In this document: one piece after another, positions 12,049 through 24,900 of the stretch
How positions within the stretch are numbered: the first letter of the stretch is position 1
Layout of the letters: every line of letters begins with the position of its first letter
Assembly (NCBI GenBank): GCA_023053545.1
Contig: JAKZAN010000005.1
Location: forward strand, 10,106,001 to 10,170,000
From: Lepidurus packardi
Taxonomy: Eukaryota > Arthropoda > Branchiopoda > Notostraca > Triopsidae
DNA length: 64,000 nt
Reading direction: 5' to 3'
The notes under the pieces: generated by a model
Databases searched by the model: none
What the model saw: only the letters and a program-made list of their open reading frames with translations
Told to the model about the DNA's origin: nothing
Translations under genes and position numbers: made by a program

Positions 12049-12054
12049 AATAAA
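12049..12054 (+). terminator. poly(A) signal AATAAA for CK1-alpha
   Basis: AATAAA at the end of a T-rich stretch about 780 bp after the CK1 stop. This implies a long 3' UTR spanning 11533 to about 12070. Confidence 0.5.
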
Positions 12055-12343
12055 TTCATTTATATGAACAACGGAGCGACTTTCTGTAGTACTGTCTTAA
12101 TTTTTTGTTCAAAACTTTCGCTCCAATCGCACATTCAGAACTTCGTTTTACACAGCTATTCGGTACACGTCATCACTTAATTGACTGGTGTCGGCATTAA
12201 AGTTTTGCCTTCCCATTATTTATTCATCTCTTTTATGTACGAAAGGTTGGGGAGACGAGTTTTCTGCCACCTGGCTCAGCCTCACTCTGTTCCCTCATTT
12301 ATATTAGTACTGGCTTAGTGAAGCAGGGGAAACGAAAACTGTA

Positions 12344-12357
12344 CACGTGGTCACCTG
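12344..12357 (+). promoter_or_regulatory. paired E-boxes before the bHLH gene
   Basis: CACGTG (12344-12349) and CACCTG (12352-12357) lie side by side just before a donor GTAAGT at 12364. An apparent 47-nt intron follows (12364-12410, acceptor GAATTGTAG), so the E-boxes fall in or beside the first noncoding exon. They could allow autoregulation by bHLH factors; that is inference. Confidence 0.3.
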
Positions 12358-12587
12358 TCACAGGTAAGTTGGTCTAGTGTTTCTTGCTATGGTGACTGCT
12401 TGAATTGTAGGAAAGACTAGGGATTATTAGTCAGAATCTTACATTTATCAATACCCCATTTGATACATTGTTTGTGTATTTTTCCAAATTGCATAAATTA
12501 CGCAGATTCGGGTTTTAAGTCGGCAGCTGGGATTGTACGCGGTTGATTAATCCTTAAGCTGGGGCTGTTGTATAAGCTGCTTGTAAC

Positions 12588-13975
12588 ATGACGTCGATTC
12601 CCGTCTGCCAAATGGAACGAGACGAATATGTGTTAACCAACAGTCAAGAGGTTGGCGGAAGTGAATCCGAGCAAAGGACGGAATGCTCGCAAGGTATAGA
12701 AAGCGAGGAACTGCAGCATTCCTTGCCAGTATTCCTGCCGCCTGCTGATGGTACTCTCTGGATGACATCGGACCAGAGGATTGTGCTGGGTTTAGAGCCT
12801 TTCGTGGACGACGGGGCAACCTTTAGTGTAGAGTGTGATCTCATGTCCCCTGCTCAGCCGAGCATTAACGAAGAACACACGGAAACAGTAACGACCGAAA
12901 GTCGAAACACACGGCTTAACAACAAGTTCAGAGCTCGGCGGACGAAAATGTCTGTCGGTTTGGAGAGATTCAACCACGAGAACGACTCAATGGATGCTGT
13001 CAGTGCCGAATACCTTGTCCCGATGTACAGTGAAACCAAGTACGGGAAATACCGCAAACGCAACAGTCGAGCTAAATGCACCGCGTTCCCACCGAAAAAC
13101 CCAATTTACGGTGAGGAAGGGGCCGCGTGCGGCATGCTAAACGGCTCTAATAAAGGGTTCCCAAAGTTTGGCGAATCAAGCGAAACGGCTCAATCTTTAG
13201 CCAGTCAAACTTCCTACCCAGTTCAGGACCCTTCGAGATGGATCTCGGTACGTCGAGGACTGTCCGAGCACCATTACGGTCCAGAAGCTAGGTTGTACAA
13301 TCCGGACGCAGCCGTTTTCTCAAGTAATATTTTTAAGAGTTTATTACTTTATTTATCGGTTATATAGTTACAATTTCGGTGTAGGTTTGCAGGGAACCGA
13401 AATCGACTACCGTTACCTGGCTGAAACCGAGAGCTGTCCGAAGGGATGGAAGGTCCAAGGCATGAAAAACCTCAATGAGAAAGGTTGTGAAAGTATTTTG
13501 GAATCTTAACCATGAATTTGAAATCATGATGATTAGATTATAAAAAATCAGCTTGCGACCGAGAACGAACTCGAATGAGAGACATGAACCGAGCGTTTGA
13601 CTCGCTTAGAGAACGATTGCCTATTATTAAGCCTCCAGGCAAGAAATTATCCAAAATTGAGTCTCTCAAGTAAACAAAATTACTTAACTTATTTTATCCG
13701 TGCTTGTTTTCATATTTTTTTTTAGGCTAGCTATTAAATATATCAAACATCTCCAATTCCTGCTATCTTTGCCTCCCAATGAGGAAGAAACGGGGTTCCA
13801 GATGGATTCTCTGGGCGAAGCCAATCTTTTAGGGATGGAAGCGATGGGTACGTTAGCTAAAGAAATGTTTGAGGCCGAAAGCCGCGATGGAGAACCTAAA
13901 CCTGATCTGTACGCTAAACTAAATCAGCCTAATAATGTCTACGGAGCGTGCTGGGTAGAGAATTTTGACCCGTAA
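12588..13975 (+). CDS. bHLH transcription factor, Mesp/Sage-like
   Basis: Four exons: 12588-13323, 13385-13483, 13537-13669, 13726-13975; 405 aa. The bHLH spans roughly residues 285-340: basic region [20 protein letters not shown], a [12 protein letters not shown] loop and helix-2 start, then [14 protein letters not shown]. Arg/Glu residues that read E-boxes are intact. The [14 protein letters not shown]...[12 protein letters not shown] pattern is nearest to the Mesp family as I recall it, which includes Drosophila sage; that assignment is moderate. The long N-terminal exon is polar and unconserved to my eye. The last intron interrupts helix 2. The gene is convergent with EEF1AKMT2, 80 bp between stops. 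Confidence 0.85.
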
Positions 13976-14055
13976 TCTATTAAGCCAAACACCGACTGAG
14001 ACCGGATTTCTGAGTAATAATACCAAGAAAAATTGAACTAAAAAACTTGTTTCAA

Positions 14056-14944
14056 CTATGCAATGGTATTTTCTATTTTTTTAAAGACAATGATTGTAAC
14101 TTTGTTTCCGACTTTCCCACCGAATTTGAATACAGGTGTGGGTATCACAGCGAGTACCCTAAACCCTATAAAATGTAGCACATGAATCGAAATACCAAAA
14201 TCAATTGTATCCGTAAAATTACTTTTCTCCATGTAGTTTTTTATTTCTTCTTCGGTCCAATTACACGTTGCTAACAAGAAGAAGCCATCTTTCTCCAATA
14301 TTTCATCCACCCGCTGAATGAACTCGAGCTTCCTGTCTTCGACGGCTTCGCTGTAGAGCGAGATAGTGTCAAACGTTCCTTTATCAATTATCAAGCGGTA
14401 TTTTCGTCGCATTGCCGCAGTTGGGCTAGCAGTATCGAAAAGATCACATGTCTTGGCCACATTTAATGTTTTAGTACCACAGATTTAAATAGAAATTTTC
14501 AATGTAGTACTTCGTATTGCGCGTTAATTTGCTTCGATTCGGCAATAGTAGAAGCTAGTTTGATAGCTGCTTCGGAATAATCAATTCCAGTCAAATTACT
14601 GAACCCTTTATTCGCTAGGGTAATCAGCATGATTCCATTACCACATCCCAAGTCCATGACTCTGTCTGACTTGGTCATATTATTATTGACCCACCTATAC
14701 GTAACACAGTTTAGACTACATTTAACGATAATTAAAACTTACGTTACAATACGATTCATGATATCACCTCCAAACCAGATTTCCCCAACATCTCCGAATT
14801 CCAGGAAATTTTCCAGTTCCGTTTCATACTGTTCGTCCCAACTAGACGTAGAAAATGAAACAAATAAATTAGTGTTCTTATCTTAATTAAAAGAGAAACT
14901 TACAATGATTTTGTCCCCAACTCTGAACTTTGTAACTCATCCAT
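14056..14944 (-). CDS. EEF1AKMT2: eEF1A lysine methyltransferase 2 (METTL10)
   Basis: Four exons (minus order): 14944-14904, 14841-14743, 14694-14511, 14451-14056; 239 aa. This is a Rossmann-type SAM methyltransferase. Visible are GDVGEIWFGGDIMNRIV, motif I VMDLGCGNGIMLITLA, FSNLTGIDYSEAAIKLA, IDKGTFDTISL, LLATCNWTEEEI and the C-terminal PTPVFKFGGKVGN. The human enzyme methylates one lysine of translation factor eEF1A. I chose the start MDELQSSELGTKSF because it aligns with the human protein just before its conserved W-x2-x-Y segment. A clean branch-point TACTAAAAC precedes the last exon. It is divergent from a possible small gene 170 bp away. Confidence 0.92.
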
Positions 14945-15114
14945 GTCCTTTCTTTTAGGAGGATGTAATCTACAAGCGAAAGGATTTCAAATGTGGGTTC
15001 ATTGATATTTGCCAAGCTAGTGCACTTCAAAACTTTAAGCAAACTGCCACGAATTTAGGATGCTTCAAAATATTTCTTACAAGATGTAATAAACGCTACC
15101 AAGGTGGCTCCTAG

Positions 15115-15364
15115 ATGGCGAAAAATAAAACTAGAAGGAAGGATCCTACACAGAGATCTAAACGGATCATTTCCTATTTGAAACAGCGCCTCTTCCGCAT
15201 TTTACTGCAAATCTTCTTTGAGCTATTAGTAGACTCCATCTATAAAAATTTACCACTTGATACTGAAATGGAAGGTATGAGCCGTGTGTTTACGCCGAAA
15301 CTTAAAATTTTTTTTTTTCATTTTCAAAGCAGTCATTTATAACTTAAATGTAGTCAGAAATTGA
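15115..15364 (+). CDS. possible small basic protein, two exons
   Basis: Exons 15115-15274 and 15330-15364 join in frame (donor GAAG|GTATGA, T-rich acceptor ending TTTTCAAAG) to give 64 aa. The N-terminus is strongly basic (MAKNKTRRKDPTQRSKR), followed by an amphipathic or hydrophobic helix (LFRILLQIFFELLVDSI). I do not recognise a family. It sits in a divergent arrangement with EEF1AKMT2, which argues for a shared promoter and a real transcript. Chance is a fair alternative. Confidence 0.35.
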
Positions 15365-18300
15365 AGAGGCACAAAGAAAACTAGTTTAAATATAAGCTAT
15401 ACCACGTTTTCGCACAGAACTAAAATCTAACATGTACCAAAGTCCGAAAAATCGGAATGTTTGACTTTGGCGCAAAAATGTTTCGCCTCTTGCTATAGTC
15501 AGCCAAACATTTGTGAGTCGACAGATTCATTAGCACATGGATTCAATTTTTCTAATGCCTTTTAGAAAAAAAAAATCCGAACGCTCTCTCTCTCTCGCTA
15601 GTTCATAAGACTTATGACATGAGAACAATCATTGTTCACTGTCCCCAGATTTAAATGGCCAAGATATTAGCATTTCTTCGTTCAGAAAGATCCTTTTACA
15701 ATCCGAGTTTGTCTCCGACGGCTTCCAACTTGCCCCTGCAAGTCGCTTACCCGCATTTCCGGTTTTTATCTAATTTCACGGTCCCCTTGAGTTACCTTAA
15801 TTGCCAAAAACGGTTTTTCTGAAAGAGCATGCTCAAGCGTAAGGATTTCCTCATCCAATGATTTCCCCATCATTGTCAATTGTCGTTGTAATTTGGCAAC
15901 AAAAGTCAATGTCGCTGATACATTCAAGACTGTTTTACGGAACGTAAATATATAACCCAGCTGCCCCGTCATATTTACATTGTGATGCATTGAAAAGGCT
16001 TTCACGAGGGGTTTCTCACAAAACGCAACAACTGCGCCTCGCTCATTTGTCATCGTTGGGGTCACGTCAGGGAGCCAAAGAAAAGCAACCACACTTTAAG
16101 CCATTCAAATAATCCTACCTTGTGGAAAATGAGCCTTTACAAAATAGCCGTAGCACAGGAAGTCGTGTGAACTTTACAAAAGCATTGAATCGGCACTCCT
16201 CGCCGACTTTTGAACAACAAGATTGTATATGCTTTAGCAAGGGTATCAAACGTATCTCTTCGTACGCAGAATGAAAAGCTCTTATCATGAGCATTTGTGC
16301 CCCAGATTGAGGGGTGAGAGATCCACCCTCTTCTTGGGCCCCCAAACGCTTAATCGCTCGTTTTCCTTTGTCCAAAAATTAGCTGCCGTTTGGAGCCAAT
16401 ATATAGTGTTGTTTTAAAGCGTGACCAAGAGCGTGGCATACGGTTCACCCTTGAAAGAATTAGCCCAATAAGGCGAAAACCTCAGATGAAGTGACTTTTG
16501 AGTGCGAAAAGGTTTGTCGCATTTGTCTCTTATCTTGAAGAAGAAGGAGTATCGGAAATGTTCAGTGAAGGAAAAAAAGGCTTGGGGTATCGCACAGTAC
16601 CTGTTAGCTTTTGGCGACTGAATGAAGTGAATGATTCCTTTTAGCCATCAATCTGTCAATTATCCTTTTGGGTAAACGACAGCAGCTTCCGCTTCAACTT
16701 GACCATTTCCCATTCGCCGTCTACGAGGTGGGAATCATCGAAAGAATCGTAAAAGAAGTTACTCTCTATGGAGTCGTTCATAATTATTCACTACAATGCG
16801 TTTGTACAATTGTGTACAGCCGTTTGCTGAGGCTTTTTGAAAGTCGGTTTTTATATAATAAGCTTCCGGTGGTATACACCACCTCGAGTACAAATATATC
16901 TTACCTGCGAAGGAGAAGGAAGAACTGCGCAGGTAAGGAAAGGCTGGCTTTTCAGCTGTGTAAAGTCAATCTTTCGGCGTCAATGGCACACTATTGAAAG
17001 GCATTACCATGGTAAAAGGGTCTTTAAACAGGGAAGATTCATGGAAGGTTTTTACAGTTATAAGGTCGTAGTTGTAAATGTAAAGCCTGTTTTGAAAAGC
17101 TTTTGGGGCTGCTCTTGCTACGTTTTCAATGCTGTAGCGCACCGCTGAAATTTCTCTCGCTGCGAATTGGTTTGGAGGAAGTCGACATGCGTGCGCTTAT
17201 TTGCTAGGTGTTAGCGATCTCGTCTCTCTCCCCTCCATCTTTTATAGCCGAGTATGAGAGTAGCAATTTTTGTTCCTTATCTTACTTCATCGCCGAATGG
17301 GGATTATTGGGACTGATAACTGCGTTGCGTTCTAGCCCGACGACTAGTCACATGGGACGCACAGTTAAGAAAAGCACACGGCGGGTACTAAAGTAATATC
17401 CGGAACTGGCAGTTGTATAGGCAACGGCGGAGGCATTTAGGAGAAGTTGGGGGGGGGGGGCAAGGAAAGCTGTCGGAAAAGATGTTTATGAAAAACTTAA
17501 AACCTTGCCCGGAGCTCTACTAACTAGAAACTAGAAGCTGTGAACGGAAAGGATGAAGTCAACTATATGTTTGCAAAGAAGCCGTGCTCTTAGTCAGCGG
17601 CGGAGTGACTTGTTACATTTGGAAGCCATTTAATTATTTCTCATGAGGTTTAATTGGGTCTCTTCTGATATATCAAGTCGTTTTTAGTGACGTTGGGGAT
17701 AGTGGAGATCTATGAAGCGCCTCATAATTCTTTTTGACTGAGAGTTTTTTTTTTCCATTTTTGATGCTGGGCTAGGTTCAATTGTGTTGTCGTAACTGTT
17801 AGTCTAGTGGGCGCCACCGTTTAGGGGCCATTACGTGATGATATTGTCGGTTCAATGAGCAGTCAACAAAGCGTGCTTTTTCTGCCGTAACCCTTATAAC
17901 GCTCATCCCTCTTTCGGGCTGCTTTCTCTCGTCAGTCAACAGAGCATCCAACATCACCCTCTTCTAGTAGTCCGAAAGAGTGATCCCTAAGGTCTTGTGC
18001 AACCCTCCTCTTCCTCCTGTATGAGTACGGGTTATAAACAATAATCACATCTCGGTGGGGAGATCATAGCATCACATCTTTGTCAACACTAGCTCAGCAT
18101 GCCCGTCACTCAATCAAATTAAGAAATGACAAACGGCCCAAGTTTTCACTTCGGACGTTTCCATCAACATGGTCTCGCCTAAAAGAGCCATAGTCCTATT
18201 AACTAAGTTATAGTAGCGTCATCTTACCGAGTAGACGCAATCATAAGTGCTATGAGACATCAGCAGATAAAATGAATAAGGCAAAAAGGGACAAAACATA

Positions 18301-19868
18301 TAGAGCTCTTCTTCGCTTCCCTTCCCCCTATATTAACCTCGTGGAAATCATTCGGGGGTAAAAGCTGAGGGAATTTACGTCGTTAACAGGCGCTTATAGC
18401 ACACATCTTGCTGATCTTGTTATAGGAAACGACTTGACGCCTTTTCCTTACGGATGTCCAACCCTGTAAGTCAAACTCTTTGGAATGGTTTCAGAGTCTT
18501 TTCTGTATTTAAAACTTTTATGGGTCTATGAACAGAAAATTACTTTAAAGTAGTAATTCTTTTTTTTACTTCTTCTTTTTTAAATTCAATCCGCTTCAAA
18601 CTGAAAATTTCAGGTAGACCGTTGCTTTTCAAAGGGAATGTCTTGTCAGAGGTATTATTATTCAGGACCGTGATGGAACGTTTTTTTTGTTATTTTTTTC
18701 TCGGAAAGGAATTGAGCAATTCTACTCCGTGTAGTAGCTAGAAGCTATGTTTGTATTATAAACAGTCAAGTGAAAATAACCGGGACAGTATTTACATTCT
18801 TTCCATAAAAAGTGTTCCGAAATGGAATATTAACACTAATTTTTGTTGTGAAACGCATGTACCTGGATAATTTCAACTACATTTTTAAATTATTATATGG
18901 ACAGTACACGGTTTAACTTACTATACTCACTATATAATGTATATATGCATTGCTTTACCATATCATACATAGTTTGCATCTACACATGCTAATATAGAAT
19001 ATTCTATTTAGTGCATTTTATCGCATACTTTAAAATACGTTAGCATTATGGTAGATAGCTTTATTAAATAATAATACTAAATAAATAAAAGAAACCCCTT
19101 TCTGACTGTTTTATTTCCCTTGATGTCCAAAGCCGGACTATATTAAATAATAACATTTAATAACTAAAGTAAACATTAAATAACATGTAATAAATAAAGT
19201 AAACATTAAAGAACATTTAATAACTAAAGTAAACATTAAATAGCATTCAATAAATAAAGCAAATATTAAATGGTAATATTTAGATAGTGCAAGTATATCT
19301 AATTTACTCGTCACTTTCGTTCAAACTAATGTTTCCGCGAGTTCACTTGGCTGCATCCTCCCGCCATCCTTAATCGAAGCAATTAAGCCATACACGCTGA
19401 CACCCTCGCTGTCAACTAATGGACAACATTCTACTTATCCATCCCTCTCACGCTGCGACTGCGATCTCCATGATTGCGTCTCAAAAAAATGGACATTTGA
19501 TTTTTATGGCAGAACATGTTTACTTTTTCCCCCAGTTCCAAACGCGCACATCAAAATGAGCTCAAGTATTACAACCTCGTATCCAAAGAATTGTCAGTTA
19601 AGAACACCAAGATTCATGCAAGTCGACTGTTTAATTATTGACACTGATCTGGTGTGTTTCGGGAGCTATTTTACATACAGAACAATGCGTTGACTAGATT
19701 ACGTTTTAAAACTTCCTCTTCTTTTTTTTCATGGAAGTAATATTAAATTTTACTAACCAGGCCTTTATGTTAATAACAGTTTTTTTAGAGCTAAAGAGTT
19801 TCCACATGCAACAACTTTTTTTTATACAAGGAGGGTTAAAACTATTTACATCCACGAGCCTGGTACTG
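15365..19868. other. long noncoding region 3' of NKX6
   Basis: About 4.5 kb without a supportable gene. It includes a CT-repeat near 15583, a poly-G run near 17450, many T-runs, and a 30-bp minisatellite. Two minus-strand open frames near 15766-16375 could not be spliced together. Position downstream of a homeobox gene makes enhancers plausible, but none can be named. Confidence 0.4.
19152..19271. repeat. 30-bp minisatellite, four copies
   Basis: Four head-to-tail 30-bp units begin at 19152, 19182, 19212 and 19242. Units 1 and 3 are identical. Units 2 and 4 share changes not found in 1 and 3 (an AATAAATAAAG core instead of AATAACTAAAG), which suggests a 60-bp dimer was duplicated. It is AT-rich. 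Confidence 0.85.
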
Positions 19869-21523
19869 TTAGTCACTTAGTTCTTCGCCACTGAGTGCGG
19901 GTCCTGTTTTTCGTCGCTTGCCTGAAGAGTGGTAATCATAGTCATCATCTTCTTTGTCTGATTCGAAGACGTCGGCTTCTTGCTTACGTTTGGCGGTCGC
20001 CATTTCTGCCGCGTGTTTCTTTCGCCATTTCGTTCTCCTGTTCTGGAACCAAACCTGTCCAAAAAAAGCAAACTTATATAGTTTTACTGAATTAGCAGTC
20101 TTCAGTCGTAATAAGCAGGTGTTTTGAAGTTTCATAAATTTGGTGTTCTTAATTGGGAAGGGGGCCAGAAAGGAGATAAGAGAATATGAGCAGCATTGCT
20201 TGTGTCGTGCGAGAGTTGCTGAGCATAAAAAGGACACCAAATTAAGCAGGAACAGATTGCCTCCCATAACTCGATAAGGTATGAAACTATTACAACTTGA
20301 CATATCTCGGCCGATTGTCAGTTTATCTATTATTATCAGGTTATTCTCTCCTGTTAATCATCGCTATAGAAGCGCTTGATTTACCGCAAGAATTCATAGA
20401 ATCCAGCTTTCCCCATTTTGTGTGTTTTAGTTTAGCAAGGAAGTCTTAAAGTTTCTTACCTTCACTTGGGATTCAGTCATTCCTAAGGCATAAGCCAGTT
20501 TGGCACGTTCAGGTCCAGCCAGGTACTTCGTCTGCTCGAAGGTCTTTTCCAGCGCGAAAATCTGTTGCCCACTAAACGTAGGTCTAGTGTGTTTCTTTTT
20601 CCCATCTTTTTCGGAAGAGCCACCGTGAGTGGAGCCGCCGACTACGAATTGACAGGTGTCAAAGTTTGCAAATACCAAATCCGCCAAAAAATGGAAGAAA
20701 AAGGCTTACCTTCGGGAAGAAAGCGATCCTTCCAGGCTTGTAGCGCGGAATTGTTCATGAAGCTTGACAAATTGGGCCAATACACACCTAAACCAGCTGC
20801 TTCTAATCCCATACCGGCTAGGGAGAAGCCAGATGGTAAGTTAAGCGACCCCAAATCCTTACGCAAATGCTGTGGCAAACTGGTATTAGTCGAATCTGAC
20901 GTGGGTTGATGAGCTGCTTCTACGGAACTAAACCTGGATAGCGGACGATTCAAAATGCTGTCAATACCGTGAGGAATGGTAGAGGAGCAAGACGAGTTAT
21001 AGTTCTCGGCCACTGTCGCGTTAACCAGGGGACCCGTCTCGCTGTTGTGTAACGAAACGGTGTGCTGGGACATGCCGGATGGTGCTGCGACGGAGGACAA
21101 GTTACTTCTCGGCAAGGTAGGCCTCAGACCTAACCCTTCTCGCAAAGTCTGCAAGGTATGGAAACTGCTATGCAGATTTTGGAGGTTCTGCAACTGCCAC
21201 TGATGTAAGGACGTGCTGTGGTCACTGAGCCGCTTGAGAGGTAGCGATAAGGGCGGCGGACTGGCATGACTCCATGACGGGGTAGTACAGTGATCCGGGG
21301 ATAGTCGAGAATGATGCGAAGCGTAGGGACTAGCAGGAACTGCTGCGGCAGTCATGTTACGTAGATTTTGTTGCTGTTCAACAAGTAATGGACTCGGGGA
21401 TGAGCCAGGTGAATTAGCGTCGCAGGAGGTACGGCTGGCGGACGAATATGAGGAACTAGACAGGTCCTTAACACTAACCGATGCAGCGGAAGCCAGGGTA
21501 TCTTGAAAGATAACCGGATCCAT
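19869..21523 (-). CDS. NKX6: NKX6 homeobox transcription factor
   Basis: Three coding exons (minus order): 21523-20710, 20641-20460, 20054-19869; 393 aa from [10 protein letters not shown] (410 if an upstream in-frame non-ATG stretch were included). The homeodomain is nearly identical to NKX6.1: [56 protein letters not shown]. An EH1/TN-type Groucho-binding motif appears as [10 protein letters not shown], about 200 residues in. The second intron splits the homeodomain just before VWFQNRR, a common position in NK genes. The product is a homeodomain repressor/activator of neural and gut patterning. The C-terminus is acidic ([18 protein letters not shown]). A possible further upstream coding exon is listed separately. 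Confidence 0.95.
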
Positions 21524-21577
21524 AACGATGGTATTGTATAACAAAGAGAAACACTCGCCAATAACTTTTAACACAAT

Positions 21578-21991
21578 TCTAGACTGACAGTTCTTTTTCC
21601 TTAGTGACGGACGGTTATCATACCGCGTGTGTAAGTGTATCCCGGATAAGAGTGGTTAACGTTCGTGGCACATGTATATTCCTCTGTACGTCACCCAGGA
21701 CCAAAATTTTTGAGCTTCGGCTAGTAAGTCTGTAAGAGTCACTTACATGGAACACTGAACTGAAGATTGAGCAGTAAGGTACCTCCAAAGATCCTCGGCG
21801 AGAGAAACGGCTTCGCTACATAAGGTTCGAAAAGGAGGCGTGTCTATGAGGCCTTGATTTATCTCATCGGGATTGGTAACAAGTGCCCTAAGGGAACCGA
21901 TCCGCTTGTTCCATAGGCTGCCTTCCGCCGCGTTCACCCTTTCAAAAGCTAAACGATTGGCTGGCTTCATATCATGGGGGGGTTTCAGCAT
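21578..21991 (-). other. candidate upstream coding exon of NKX6
   Basis: An ATG at 21991 opens 82 codons ending at a strong donor (CAT|GTAAGT, at 21747/21746). Splicing 168 bp further to the acceptor TCTAG|AATTG (exon restart at 21578) keeps frame and runs without a stop into the NKX6 reading frame, giving 493 aa in total. The peptide (for example AEGSLWNKRIGSLRALV and CSEAVSLAEDLWRYL) looks globular, but I do not recognise it. It could instead be a 5' UTR exon with a chance open frame. Confidence 0.35.
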
Positions 21992-24900
21992 ATCTGTTGA
22001 AGCGCATCTTTAAACGCTTTTGTTCCTTTTGTTCGCTTACATTTGAGCTTCCCCCAGTTACAAGATTTATGAGAAACGATGTCACCCATTACCAAAAGAC
22101 TGACAGATGAATTAGTAGTAGCTAAATGCGTCATATTCTCCCCGGCTCAAATTGTGCCTGCGCATCAAAACAAGTTACCAAGACCATTGCTAACTGGTAA
22201 GGCTGTTATTACTAAAGGATTTTAGTTGATGAAAAGCTGAACTCTCTTCCCACCCACGTTTTCGCTTGACTGGCTCGTAGCTCAATACTTGCAAAACCAT
22301 CACTGCCAATGTACTTTTTACTTATTAATGTCTTGTTTTTGGATCCCAAACATAGACTTCTTCGTATTCATAAACTTGTATTGCTCCTTAGAAGAAAAGT
22401 GCATAAGCAAAACCTTTCGACTTTGACAGTCTTGGAAAAGTATCACTGCCTAGCCGGATGGTCATAATCTACGCAGTTACATGGCAATTGGGAAGACAAC
22501 CCTAAGCGCATAAGGGTTAACACGATGCTCGTCATGTTTTACTCCAGCTGTAGTCCTTCCAGATATATACTGCATAAATTGTCTGGCTGAGAGCTCCATT
22601 ACAACGTCCCGGACTATTTGGTGTGATATGCCTATATGGTTGGGGAACAAGGAAGGCCAATAGACCATCACTATCACTGCGTCTAGGGTATATACCCACA
22701 AAGCTGCCCACACTTAGGCACAAAAAGGGACCGGCTCTTCGCTCAGTGAATAGGGGAGGAGAGCGGGTAAAGTCATCAAGCTAATAAAAGGGTGCTGGCT
22801 GGACAATGGTCATGCAAAATCGTTAACTTCTGTGGAGTGATTGCTTCGCGAGAGTTCCTGCGAACTCCTTTTCCTATTTTTACATACTCACGTGAAATCA
22901 AAGATCCCCAAAGGGGAGAACGGATGAGAAAAGGCAATCAATTAAGGCACTGGTGCCCTTTATAGGCGTCTTCCATGTTGGAGCTCTATCGCCTTTGCTC
23001 TCTTTTGTCAAATGCATCCTGACAATTTTATGCTTAGAGAATATTAAACACACACATAGACCCATCCACCCAGTTCATTTCAGCAGTGTCCATCGTATAG
23101 ATTAGCGAGAACATTGCCCGAATTCGTCTCTAGGAAGCCGTAAATTTTTTTTATTTTGGTGTCATTTGATTGGATAGCAAAATGGCTACACCATTCTCTC
23201 TTGCTCTTTCCCTTGCGCCCATCTCTTTTCATCCTTGGTGGAGCCGTGTCATAAAAAGGCACAATCGGATTAAATGTGGCAATGATGTATGATAGCAACC
23301 TAACAACGCCGTCAGAATACGGCGAAAAAGGCTTGTCTTTCGTATCTTTGGGGCCTGACCAAGCACTTTGCTTCCATAAAAAAGAATGCTAATGGTTTCG
23401 ATTTGGTAAAGGGCATGTTCAAACCAGTTGGGGTAGATTAGGTGCAGTTTTCTTTCGAGTATAACACCATTTGTTTAAAACGTCGAGTAGTGATGTTATT
23501 TGGCTTCAAAAAGTACCAGACAATGCCGATGTTTTTCCTCACCCTCCCGTCGAACTTTATAGTTGACTTATATGGCAATGTTTCGCTGTTTTTATCGTTA
23601 TTTCTGGGCGACTTTTCAATATCAGTACAATAACGCAGGGATGTTGTAACCAAGTGCTTGCGTTTGTATTATACAAAGGAGATCCGTATATGTAGCGTCT
23701 TCCAGCGATGATGTTAGCATCCTTATACATACGGTAATGGCTTTGCTTCACATGGTGAGCGTATTTGACGCGTAATAAGCCTTTTACCCGCAGCTTTTAC
23801 AAGCCTCAAGCTTTTCCGAGCTTTTCAAGTAATACCTATTATAAGCGAGGGGAAAAAAGGAAAGCTGAATGAAGCAAGCGGCCACAGCTGGGGCCGTTGG
23901 ATTGGCTTAAATGGTAATCTCCCCGTCGCTACCGTATAACTACTTGGTAAGCCTACCACTGATACCCTAAATGGGAACTTAAGCTATCACTAATTTAGTC
24001 TGCGAAACTAAATGACCTGCTTTCGCTTTGATTTAGTTAGAGAAACTTCAGGTTTGTTTTTTTCTCCTACTCAAAAAAGGAATAAAAACACTTTTCTAAC
24101 TTTTACGAAGAGCTCAAATATACGTTATTTGATATTTTCTAGCGCCATATAATAAAGTATTATTGCTTGAGCCCGACTGCAGCACATTAGCTTGAAAAAA
24201 AAGGAAAAGAAGCAAAAAAAACGTCAGGGAAGAACAAGCCGATCAGCTTCTCTGGAAGTTTTCCCGTAAGCCTATATGGTACCCCGGCACGTACCAACTG
24301 TTACGAAAATCATTTTCCTATGTCTGCTTTATTAGGCGACATATTGTTGGCCACGGCGAGCTCGAATACATAATGCCTTATTTCCCTGCATAACGAGATG
24401 GCGGAACAGCTTGAACCATATACCAAAAGCTTGGCAAACACTTCATAAGCATAATCAATTGCTGCAGTGTTGACGCTTGAATTATACAGGGAAAAAAGAG
24501 AAGCCGTTATGTGAATATAAATGAATGGGTAGCTATTAGATCTTAGGCCTGACACAGTCATTTGTGTATGGGATGGCATCCGAAGGTGAATATAATCTAT
24601 AGTTTATCTAGGTACTATTGCTGCATGTTATTTACACTTGGCAGACGAAGTCGTACGAAAGTTTACTGGGGATATATATATTGTATGCATTTAATATAAT
24701 GTTTCCTAGGCGGCAATGTTATGTATACATTTTTCAGAATTTTGCTCCACACTTAAGCAGTATTAATTTGTAGAATTATAGAACAGCGGCGGAAGTTAAA
24801 ATTAGCGTAACAAATAATAAATACTTACGGAACTACGAACCGCTTTTCAAGAATTAAATTGTTTTTCGGATAAAATCAGAGATGGCGACTGTTTATCTTT

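Noticed and set aside
15766-16375. Two consecutive minus-strand open frames (86 and 108 codons) that might be a gene
   Set aside because: A donor (AAG|GTAGGA) follows the first, but no acceptor restores the frame of the second at a workable intron length, and neither peptide is recognisable.
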